From Clostridiales bacterium (lineage in GTDB: Bacteria; Bacillota; Clostridia; Tissierellales; Sedimentibacteraceae), in contig DMWH01000225.1 in NCBI GenBank assembly GCA_003483345.1, forward strand, positions 4,546-11,457: a DNA stretch of 6,912 bases, read 5' to 3'. The notes under the pieces were generated by a model. The model saw only the letters and a program-made list of their open reading frames with translations, was not told the origin of the DNA and did no database searches. This document shows positions 1-6,363 of the stretch, in pieces; position 1 is the stretch's first letter, and each line of letters begins with the position of its first letter. The translations under genes were made by a program, and so were the position numbers.

Positions 1-29
1 TTTATAGTTTAAAACTTAAAAACAGTAAA

Positions 30-1058
30 TTACGGCTTAATTATTACTTTAACTGCAGCTTTTGACCTGTCTAAGCATGTTTCAAGACCTTCTTGAAGCT
101 TATCCAAGGGGAATTTATGTGTTATTAGCTTTTTCAAAGGAATAGTACCGGCAACACTTAGTGCAACCGGAAAATCCCAACAATATCCTTGAGAGCCCTG
201 CACCCTTATTTCATGTGTGATAAAGCGCGTTGCAGGTATTGTAATATAAGGGTTTTCAAATATGCCTACTATAGTTGCCAATCCATTCTTTTTAATACTC
301 ATCATCGCTTGAATAAATGTTTCTTCAACACCGACACATTCAAATGATTTATCCATTCCGCATCCATGGGTTAATGAATTGACTGCTTCCAAAACATCCT
401 CTTTTTTGCGATTAATAACGTGTGTTGCACCCATTTCCAATGCTAATTCCAGCCTGTAATCATTGGAATCCACCACTGCAACTTCGGCTGCACCGGAGCG
501 TTTTGACAATGCGGCAATTAAAATTCCGATTGCTCCGCCGCCGATTACTAGTACTTTTTCTCCTAACTTAATATCTGCTCTTCTTACTGCATGAGCTGCT
601 ACGGATAAGGGTTCAATCAATGCACCTTCATCATAGGACATATTATCAGGCAATTTGTAAACATATGGCTCTAATGCTATGATATAGTTGGCCATTGCTC
701 CATCGCCAATGCGATAGGTATAAGTTATATTTTCACAATATCCGTAGTTTCCTGTTCGACAGGCAACACATTCTCCGCATACAATACACGGCTCTACCGT
801 GACACGGTCTCCTGCCGCTATATTCTTTACCTTATCCCCAATCTCCAATACTTCTCCCGAGAATTCGTGTCCAATAGTTGCAGGTAACGGTGCGGAAGGG
901 TGTTTTCCCTTAAAAATGTGCAAATCGCTGCCGCAGATGCTGCTGGATTTAATTTTTATTAATACTTCGTTCCCCTTAGGTTTGTTTACAGTCCTTTCAA
1001 GAAAGTCTACTTTTCCGGGCTCATAAACTCTACCGATTTTATTTGATAAACATTCCAT
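30..1058 (-). CDS. Zinc-dependent medium-chain alcohol/polyol dehydrogenase
   Basis: A 342-residue NAD-dependent dehydrogenase of the sorbitol/threonine dehydrogenase branch of the MDR superfamily, usual length. Catalytic zinc residues are C42 (ICGSDLH), H64-E65 (GHEFSGEV) and E149 (EPLSVAAHAV). The structural zinc lobe has C94, C97, C100 and C108 in CGECVACRTGNYGYC, with an additional C91 just before it. The Rossmann motif is VIGGGAIG (171-178), and D197 at the end of the second strand (VVDSND) points to NAD rather than NADP. It likely oxidises a secondary hydroxyl of a polyol, sugar or sugar acid, giving a keto compound for the epimerase-like or flavin enzymes upstream in the operon. The exact substrate cannot be told; L-iditol, galactitol, galactonate and threonine dehydrogenases all share these motifs. 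It is the last gene seen; 29 AT-rich bases follow without a terminator hairpin. Confidence 0.92.
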   Translation of the reverse strand: MECLSNKIGRVYEPGKVDFLERTVNKPKGNEVLIKIKSSSICGSDLHIFKGKHPSAPLPATIGHEFSGEVLEIGDKVKNIAAGDRVTVEPCIVCGECVACRTGNYGYCENITYTYRIGDGAMANYIIALEPYVYKLPDNMSYDEGALIEPLSVAAHAVRRADIKLGEKVLVIGGGAIGILIAALSKRSGAAEVAVVDSNDYRLELALEMGATHVINRKKEDVLEAVNSLTHGCGMDKSFECVGVEETFIQAMMSIKKNGLATIVGIFENPYITIPATRFITHEIRVQGSQGYCWDFPVALSVAGTIPLKKLITHKFPLDKLQEGLETCLDRSKAAVKVIIKP

Positions 1059-1063
1059 ATAAA

Positions 1064-1068
1064 TCTCC
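1064..1068 (-). promoter_or_regulatory. Ribosome binding site deciding the dehydrogenase start
   Basis: GGAGA on the minus strand is five bases from ATG at 1058. A TTG at 1070 in the same frame overlaps this site and has no SD of its own, so the ATG is preferred. The 40-base gap to the flavoprotein stop is the longest in the operon but holds only AT-rich sequence and this site. Confidence 0.75.
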
Positions 1069-1098
1069 AATAACTATTTTCCCTTATTTTATTATTAT

Positions 1099-2457
1099 TT
1101 ATTTCTTGGATGCATTCTCCCTTGCTTCCTTGTATAAGGGTGCATACACTTTATGGTCTCTTATTACGCAGCCGGTTCTTCCGTGGTCACGCATAATCTG
1201 AGTGCATTTGCTGCAGGCAATACAACATTTATTGTGCTCTAATTTTCCGTTTAGCAATATATCCTTAGGTGCATCCGGATAAGCAAATGCCTGGCGTCCT
1301 AAACCAACCAAAGTACAAGAGCCATCCTGCAAATTAGCCGCTCCTATATATGGAATGAATTCACGCAGCCAACTGTAACCGTTTCCTACTACGGGAACAT
1401 CACCGGCTACTTTTTGAATTTGTCTTGTAAAGTTAAATAATCTTGCAATACTTTCTAACGGATGCTCATTAGGAGTATTTGCTCCGATGGTCGGTGTGTC
1501 CAACGGACGTGTTACTTGCGGATATATATAATACGGATTGCCCGCTGAATTGCTCAATAGATTAATACCGTTTTCGCATAAAAGTTTTACAAGCTGTAAC
1601 GGCTCAGTAAAATCTTCCTTTGAAAAATCTTCTTTATCTACACCAAACCCATATGGATACGGATGATAATCAAATACATTAAATCTGCATGCAATAATAA
1701 AATCTTCACCTACAGCTTTTCGAACTTCCTTTATTATTGTCAGTAATAAACGAGTACGATTCTCAAAACTTCCGCCGTATTTTCCTTCTCTTGTATGAGA
1801 AGCTAATATTTCAGACAAAAGGTATCTGTGGCATGATTTAATATCTACGCCGTCAAATCCTGCATCCTTTGCATTTAATGCCGCCTCAACGTATTTCTGT
1901 ATTAAATTATCCAGGTATTCATCCGATACAACTTCTTCTGAGCCGTTTAAGCCCACTCTCGGGTCCAATAACGGGTCATGCTGTGCAATAATCGGTGCAG
2001 CCTTATCTACAGGGCGTGAATATCTGCCGGAATGAGTCAGCTGAATTACATTTACGGGTATGTGGTCGCTTCCCATAGAGTCTGTAGCGCTTTTTTTTGC
2101 TATTTTTATTAAATCTGAAAATTCCTTTTTATTTTCTTTTGTCAACATCATTTGTAAAGGATTTGCCCTTCCTTCAGGCACTACTGCGTTTGCTTCCCAC
2201 CACAGAAGTCCTGCTCCGCCTGATGCAAAGCGTTTATACCTTCTATGTACCAATTCGGAAGGACTGCCGTCCGGATTGCTGTCGCAACCCTCCATCGGAA
2301 GGACTGCCATTGAATTAGGTGCTGTTTTATTGCCAATCTTTACAGGCTTTTTCAAAGGCTCAAAATCATCTGACAACTCTATATTAACTCCAAGAGTTTC
2401 AATTTTTTCTTTTAATTCCTCAACAGATTTAATATTAAATTTCTCAAATTTAGACAT
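1099..2457 (-). CDS. Old Yellow Enzyme-like NADH:flavin oxidoreductase with C-terminal Cys cluster
   Basis: A 452-residue FMN TIM-barrel oxidoreductase. Start ATG follows AAAGGA at seven bases. After an N-terminal helical extension of about 35 residues, the barrel begins VKIGNKTAPNSMAVLPME (39-56) and continues with GGAGLLWWEANAVVPEGR (80-97), QLTHSGRYSRP (139-149), DGVDIKSCHRYLLSEIL (202-218), YGGSFENRTRLLL (227-239) and VVGNGYSWL (356-364) near the flavin phosphate site. The usual H-x-x-H/N active-site pair reads K207-S-C-H210. The C-terminus carries C412-x2-C415-x2-C418-x11-C430, preceded by C411, like the [4Fe-4S] site of 2,4-dienoyl-CoA reductase and trimethylamine dehydrogenase, but the protein stops about 22 residues later with no FAD or NAD(P) domain. 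Electrons would therefore need an outside donor or acceptor, or direct NAD(P)H at FMN. It probably reduces or oxidises an enone or keto-sugar intermediate of the pathway; the substrate is unknown. Confidence 0.9.
   Translation of the reverse strand: MSKFEKFNIKSVEELKEKIETLGVNIELSDDFEPLKKPVKIGNKTAPNSMAVLPMEGCDSNPDGSPSELVHRRYKRFASGGAGLLWWEANAVVPEGRANPLQMMLTKENKKEFSDLIKIAKKSATDSMGSDHIPVNVIQLTHSGRYSRPVDKAAPIIAQHDPLLDPRVGLNGSEEVVSDEYLDNLIQKYVEAALNAKDAGFDGVDIKSCHRYLLSEILASHTREGKYGGSFENRTRLLLTIIKEVRKAVGEDFIIACRFNVFDYHPYPYGFGVDKEDFSKEDFTEPLQLVKLLCENGINLLSNSAGNPYYIYPQVTRPLDTPTIGANTPNEHPLESIARLFNFTRQIQKVAGDVPVVGNGYSWLREFIPYIGAANLQDGSCTLVGLGRQAFAYPDAPKDILLNGKLEHNKCCIACSKCTQIMRDHGRTGCVIRDHKVYAPLYKEARENASKK
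2255..2308. repeat. 14-bp direct repeat, 40 bp period, inside the flavoprotein gene
   Basis: TCGGAAGGACTGCC (plus strand) occurs exactly at 2255-2268 and 2295-2308. The 40-base offset is not a multiple of three, so the two copies encode different residues (in GSPSELV and in AVLPMEG). This argues against a protein repeat. Deletion by slippage between copies would remove 40 bases and frameshift the gene. It may be chance. Confidence 0.5.
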
Positions 2458-2470
2458 TACACTTTCCTTT

Positions 2471-3304
2471 CTATAGTAAATATTTTTTAATCGTATCTAT
2501 TCCTATCCTTGCTACATTGTCCGGTAGGTCTAATATTACCCATCCACTGTCAAATATTCCATTTGCAAATGTTTCAACGGTAATATGACCTTTATATTTA
2601 TAGTCTTTAAGAATAGAAACTGCCAAATTAAAATCTATATGCCCCATACCGGGAGCGCCTCTGTTTGAATCACTAAAATGTACGTGCAGCAATTTTCCTG
2701 ATTTGCAAGCAAGCTTCAGTGCTTCAAAGATATTTTTTTCTTCTATGTTGGCCTGATAAGTATCAAAGAGTATTCCGACATTTTCTTTGTCAATATCCTT
2801 AATCATTTGTAATGCTTGTTCTATTGTATTTACAACACTGGTTCGATATCTGTTTATAGGCTCGATAGCAATTGATATGCCATGTCCTTTTGCTTCATCT
2901 GCCATTTCCTTCAAGCCGTCTACGGCTAACTTCCATTCCCTTTTTTTATCGGAAGGATTAAGCAAATGTGCTTTACCCCCTCCTGCGTAGACAGGCCCGA
3001 CAAACAGCTTTGCCCCAAGCTTTTTCGCTATATAAAAGCATTGTTTCATATATTGTTTTGTATTTTCTCTGATTTCTTCATTAAAACTCGATATATCTCT
3101 GCCTTTGCCGAGAGCTGCACAGATAGTTACAGCTAGATTATTGTCTTCTATGGCTTTTGAAACGAGCCCCAAATCAAATTCAGTATTTTCTAATCCTATT
3201 TCTATGGCTGTATAACCTATTGATGCAGCCTTTTCTATATATTTAATACCGGAAGCATTAAAGTTTCCGGTCCAGTTCCATAAATTAATTCCTATCGGAT
3301 TCAT
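2471..3304 (-). CDS. Sugar isomerase/epimerase TIM barrel, D-tagatose/D-psicose 3-epimerase-like
   Basis: A 277-residue protein of the xylose-isomerase-like TIM-barrel (AP endonuclease 2) superfamily. Start ATG has AAGGCGG six bases upstream, overlapping the LacI stop. The complete metal and catalytic set of ketose 3-epimerases is present: E148 in IEPINR, D181 in FDTYQANIEE, H209 in HVHFSDSNR, and E244 in ITVETF, plus R215 of SNRGAPGMGHIDF, which contacts substrate in relatives. The N-terminus MNPIGINLWNWTG also matches. Q184 stands where D-psicose 3-epimerases have His in DTFHMNIEE, so substrate preference may differ. Predicted reaction: Mn- or Co-dependent C3 epimerisation or isomerisation of a ketose or keto acid in the cytoplasm, perhaps acting on the product of the zinc dehydrogenase downstream. 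Hydroxypyruvate-isomerase-like, inosose-isomerase-like or dehydroshikimate-dehydratase-like activities share the fold and are weaker alternatives. Confidence 0.88.
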   Translation of the reverse strand: MNPIGINLWNWTGNFNASGIKYIEKAASIGYTAIEIGLENTEFDLGLVSKAIEDNNLAVTICAALGKGRDISSFNEEIRENTKQYMKQCFYIAKKLGAKLFVGPVYAGGGKAHLLNPSDKKREWKLAVDGLKEMADEAKGHGISIAIEPINRYRTSVVNTIEQALQMIKDIDKENVGILFDTYQANIEEKNIFEALKLACKSGKLLHVHFSDSNRGAPGMGHIDFNLAVSILKDYKYKGHITVETFANGIFDSGWVILDLPDNVARIGIDTIKKYLL

Positions 3305-3315
3305 AATTTACCGCC

Positions 3316-4311
3316 TTATATTGTTGTTTTACGAATAATGATTTCAGTATTTAACACATCAACCACCGGCTCTTTCGGACCTTGTCCGTTTATAATATTG
3401 TAAATTTTCGTTGCTGCCAATTTACCCATCTCATAAAAAGGTTGTGAAACAGTAGATAGAGGCGGGTTTAACATTGTACTGACTTTTATATTATCAAAAC
3501 CAAGTACTGAAATATCATCCGGTATTTTAAGACCTAAATCATGAATTGCTTTCATGGTGATAATTGCTTTGTGGTCATTTGTTGCAAATATTGCATCGAT
3601 TTGGGAATCTCTTTTTAATAGCTCTGTGATTCCTTGATAAAGCCCATTATCCCCGCTTGTCACATTAATAATCAACTTTTCATCAAACTCAATTCCTGCA
3701 TTCTTAATTGCTTCCTTGTAACCTTCCAATCTTTGTCCGTATACATTTAATTCTTTAGGACCTAATACAACGGCAATCCTTTTTTTACCTGTTCTTAACA
3801 AATAGTTAACAGCATCATAAGAAGCCTGAAAATTATCGATAATAACTGCATTGCAATTATCGTTATAATATCTGGCTACCAAGACTACAGGAAATTCTTC
3901 TTTAATTAATTTTCTTATACTATCGCTTTTGCTCAGCATCGAGCATATGATAAATCCGTCAACAATACCATTACACAATTTATTTACATAGTATTTTTCG
4001 ATTTCCAAATCATCGTTAATAATGCATAAAATAATATTGTATCCTTTCTTTCGCAAAAAATCTTCTGCTCCTTTTATAATAGGTGGAAACATTTCGTTAC
4101 TGATGGATGGAACAAATAACGCAATATTATGTGTAGCTGCACCATGTATTCCTGCCGTAAAACCATTAGGAAAATAACCTAATTCTTTTGCTGCAGCCAA
4201 AACCTTTTCTCTAGTGCTCTCTTTTATATAATATTTTTTATTGCTGAATACACGTGAGACTGTACTGATTGATACATTAGCTTTTTTAGCGACCTTTTTC
4301 ATATTTATCAT
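3316..4311 (-). CDS. LacI-family transcriptional regulator
   Basis: A 331-residue DNA-binding repressor of usual LacI/GalR length. The ATG at 4311 is chosen over an in-frame GTG at 4320 because of the SD placement and because MINMKKVAKKANVS aligns base-for-base in length with the family N-terminus (M-x-T-I-K-D-V-A-x-x-A-G-V-S). The helix-turn-helix is KVAKKANVSISTVSRVF (6-22), followed by the linker ending in ELGYFPNGFTAGI (43-55), where Ile replaces the hinge Leu that normally wedges into the minor groove. The periplasmic-binding-like sensor domain starts at NIALFVPS (62-69) and contains QRLEGYKEA with R194, FATNDHKAI with D246, and VLGFDNI...PPLSTVSQP (269-291), the usual effector contacts. 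It lies mid-operon, so it is presumably autoregulated and controls the surrounding genes in response to a sugar-like substrate or intermediate. No operator palindrome is evident in the short gaps; it is likely upstream of the window. Confidence 0.93.
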   Translation of the reverse strand: MINMKKVAKKANVSISTVSRVFSNKKYYIKESTREKVLAAAKELGYFPNGFTAGIHGAATHNIALFVPSISNEMFPPIIKGAEDFLRKKGYNIILCIINDDLEIEKYYVNKLCNGIVDGFIICSMLSKSDSIRKLIKEEFPVVLVARYYNDNCNAVIIDNFQASYDAVNYLLRTGKKRIAVVLGPKELNVYGQRLEGYKEAIKNAGIEFDEKLIINVTSGDNGLYQGITELLKRDSQIDAIFATNDHKAIITMKAIHDLGLKIPDDISVLGFDNIKVSTMLNPPLSTVSQPFYEMGKLAATKIYNIINGQGPKEPVVDVLNTEIIIRKTTI

Positions 4312-4315
4312 AGCT

Positions 4316-4322
4316 ATCACCT
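4316..4322 (-). promoter_or_regulatory. Ribosome binding site deciding the LacI-family start
   Basis: AGGTGAT on the minus strand overlaps the dehydratase stop codon TAG. The AGGTGA core is five bases from ATG at 4311. The in-frame GTG at 4320 lies inside this site and so cannot use it, and the ATG at 4302 would be 14 bases away. Confidence 0.75.
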
Positions 4323-5979
4323 ATTTCTCGTAATATACGGTAGCTCCTTTATGGGCAGAGCTGCAATTCTTTTTATATAAACCAAGCCATCCCGGCGAAG
4401 GTTTTTCTATCGGTTTCCAATTCTTTTTTCTCTCCAGTAATTCTTCATCCGTTAATTCTACGGTTAGTGTCCTGTTCTCAATATCTATATTTATTATGTC
4501 GCCATCTTGAATCAGTGCTATGTTGCCTCCTTCGTATGCTTCAGGGGACACATGTCCGATTGCAAGACCGCCTGTTGCACCGGAAAATCTTCCATCTGAT
4601 ACAAGTGCGATTTCTTTACCCATTCCTTTGCCCAGTACTGCTGCCATAAAAGTTTCCATATGAGGCATACCCGGCGAGCCTTTCGGCCCCTCATATCTAA
4701 TGACAACAACATCTCCTGATTTAATTTCATCCTTTAATATGGCATTCCATGCATCATCTTGTGAATTGTATACTTTTGCGGGTCCTCTAAATTTCCATAC
4801 TTCCTTCTCTACAGCAGAAAATTTAACTATGGAGCTTTCTGTGGCAATATTACCGGATAATACGGCTAAGCCGCCCTGTTCATGAATGGGATTAGATACA
4901 GGATGAATTACTTCCGGATTTTTATTTTCGGAAAGATCTATTTCATCTCCAAGACTTCCAAACATTCCTTTTGTCGATGTATCGATAAGCCCGGCTTTAC
5001 TGAGCTCCAATAAAACCGCTCCCAATCCTCCCGCAGTACTGAAGTCTTCCATTGTATAGCTTGGATGATTCGGATAAATTGTACTGATAACGGGAATTTT
5101 ACGACTTATTAAATCAAAATCTTCAGGCGATATATCAATGCCGGCTTGTCTTGCCATGGCGGGGATATGCAAAATAGAATTTGTGGAGCCTCCGGTTGCC
5201 ATCATATATTTTACTGCATTTACAAAGTTTCCACTTTTTACGATATGACTGGGCCTGATTTCCTTCTTTACCAATTCAACTATTTTTTTAGCTGACAAAA
5301 CAGCCATTTCATGCCATTGTGGAGTTTGTGAGCGAACACTTGCATTGCCATATGGTGAAAAACCTAATATTTCTGCAGTAGCACACATTGTATTGGCCGT
5401 CCCCATAAATGGACAAGCTCCGGGAGTAGGACATGCATTTCTTACTACTCTCTTATATTCTTCCTCTGAAATATCATTTGCTATATACGCGGCATATGCT
5501 TGCTTTGTATGGGTTAATGTAATCATCTTCCCGTCCAAATTGCCTGAAGCCATAAAACCTCCGGTAAACATAACAGTAGGAATATCCACCCGCAAAGCAC
5601 CCATAATCATACCCGGCACTACCTTATCGCATGTGCTAAGCATTATCATGCCCTCTAAGCTGTTTAGCTCAGCCACTGTTTCTACTTCAGCCGAAACCAA
5701 ATCACGTGCAGGCAGAGTATATCGGTCCCCGGGATTATTTGAGCATATGCCGTCACATATGCCCGTTACCGGCAATTCTACAGCCAATCCGCCTTCTGCA
5801 TATATTTCTTCTTTTATTTTATTTACAACATCTTTAAAAGGAAAATGTCCCGGATTCATTTCATTCCATGCATTCACTATACCTATTATGGGACGTTTTA
5901 CATCTTCATCAGAAACACCCATTGCATACAGAAGTGCATTCCTATGATCCAGGGATTCCTCATTCCATATTCTTATCAT
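4321..5979 (-). CDS. IlvD/Edd-family dehydratase (dihydroxy-acid dehydratase-like, probably sugar-acid)
   Basis: A 552-residue Fe-S dehydratase, normal length for the family, which removes water from 2,3-dihydroxy acids to give 2-keto-3-deoxy acids. Start ATG has AAGAGG seven bases upstream. Recognisable parts are [13 protein letters not shown] (34-46), GICDGI (73-78), [10 protein letters not shown] (115-124) with likely cluster ligand C117 and the lysine K119 that is carbamylated in relatives, [15 protein letters not shown] (184-198) with C189, and [10 protein letters not shown]...IGHVSPEA (462-481) with presumed catalytic S466. PGH at 43-45 replaces the PCN cysteine motif of [2Fe-2S] members, as in E. 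coli IlvD, so an oxygen-sensitive [4Fe-4S] cluster is expected. Oddities are [15 protein letters not shown] (80-94), unlike the usual GHEGM.YSLPSREL, and PGMPHM (436-441), where canonical enzymes have PGMPEM and the Glu binds Mg. No other ilv or leu genes are present, and a LacI regulator and ketose-epimerase-like enzyme follow, so I infer a sugar-acid dehydratase. True dihydroxy-acid dehydratase remains possible but less likely. Confidence 0.9.
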   Translation of the reverse strand: MIRIWNEESLDHRNALLYAMGVSDEDVKRPIIGIVNAWNEMNPGHFPFKDVVNKIKEEIYAEGGLAVELPVTGICDGICSNNPGDRYTLPARDLVSAEVETVAELNSLEGMIMLSTCDKVVPGMIMGALRVDIPTVMFTGGFMASGNLDGKMITLTHTKQAYAAYIANDISEEEYKRVVRNACPTPGACPFMGTANTMCATAEILGFSPYGNASVRSQTPQWHEMAVLSAKKIVELVKKEIRPSHIVKSGNFVNAVKYMMATGGSTNSILHIPAMARQAGIDISPEDFDLISRKIPVISTIYPNHPSYTMEDFSTAGGLGAVLLELSKAGLIDTSTKGMFGSLGDEIDLSENKNPEVIHPVSNPIHEQGGLAVLSGNIATESSIVKFSAVEKEVWKFRGPAKVYNSQDDAWNAILKDEIKSGDVVVIRYEGPKGSPGMPHMETFMAAVLGKGMGKEIALVSDGRFSGATGGLAIGHVSPEAYEGGNIALIQDGDIINIDIENRTLTVELTDEELLERKKNWKPIEKPSPGWLGLYKKNCSSAHKGATVYYEK

Positions 5980-5998
5980 AACTTAACCTCTTGCTGAT

Positions 5999-6361
5999 TT
6001 ATTTTTTATTCTGCAATAAATGTACCGCAAATCCGGCAATTTCTTGTTTTAAATATAAAACACTCATTGAGCCGTCTTCATCATACTTTATATAGTCTTC
6101 AAAGAATTCCAACCCTAATGATTCCAAATATTCCTTTGCCATATAAATATTATCTGTACCTACCGCAATATGTCCATGATATCCAAGTCCCCGGCTTTTC
6201 ATAAATTCAATCTCCGCTCCAGTATAAATCGAATCTTTTCCTATGTTTTTGGGAATCTTAAAAAATTTTTCGAAAAAATTAGCGGACTCAATTGCTTTTT
6301 TATCATCTTCACAATTAACGCCTACATGTTTGATTTGAAAATTAAGGTTGTCCAATTCCAT
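5999..6361 (-). CDS. Stand-alone VOC (glyoxalase-fold) domain protein, KDPG/KHG-aldolase-extension-like
   Basis: A 120-residue cytoplasmic protein with one vicinal-oxygen-chelate module made of two beta-alpha-beta-beta-beta halves. The halves begin at IKHVGVNCED (residues 10-19) and HGHIAVGTDNI (62-72), and the protein closes with EIAGFAVHLLQ (107-117). Candidate metal or substrate residues are H12, E52, H64 and H114; a classical glyoxalase would have Glu near position 114, so simple glyoxalase I activity is doubtful. The pattern (HIAVGT..., ...YLK.EIAGFAVHLLQ) closely recalls the C-terminal extension of some clostridial 2-keto-3-deoxy-6-phosphogluconate/4-hydroxy-2-oxoglutarate aldolases; this is from memory, without a search. 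Here no aldolase part precedes it: livF ends two bases upstream and the gene has its own strong SD. A place beside an IlvD/Edd-type dehydratase fits a role around 2-keto-3-deoxy acids, perhaps as partner subunit, epimerase or lyase. The function is otherwise unknown. Confidence 0.88.
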   Translation of the reverse strand: MELDNLNFQIKHVGVNCEDDKKAIESANFFEKFFKIPKNIGKDSIYTGAEIEFMKSRGLGYHGHIAVGTDNIYMAKEYLESLGLEFFEDYIKYDEDGSMSVLYLKQEIAGFAVHLLQNKK

Positions 6362-6363
6362 TA

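Noticed and set aside
1..29. Terminator after the dehydrogenase gene
   Set aside because: Only a weak A/T inverted stretch (AGTTT/AAACT) is seen, with no GC stem, so termination here is not supported.
2091..2098. Run of eight A (coding strand) in the flavoprotein as a phase-variation or programmed frameshift site
   Set aside because: The frame is intact across it, encoding ordinary Lys-Lys, and such runs are common in AT-rich genomes; no second product is suggested.
2224..2238. Catabolite-responsive-element-like stretch TGCAAAGCGTTTATA
   Set aside because: The CG is one base out of register with the cre consensus and the second half lacks the CA; it is coding sequence in a conserved part of the flavoprotein.
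5345..5947. 200-codon plus-strand open frame opposite the dehydratase
   Set aside because: It is a shadow of the strongly conserved minus-strand gene, has no recognisable domain, and would be the only plus-strand gene. Other plus-strand open frames (799-1026, 2060-2476, 2787-2990, 6170-6367) were dismissed likewise.
6266..6277. Perfect 12-bp palindrome TTTTTCGAAAAA as an operator or terminator
   Set aside because: It encodes the FEKFF region of the VOC protein, is low-complexity A/T and lies inside the gene; most likely codon bias.
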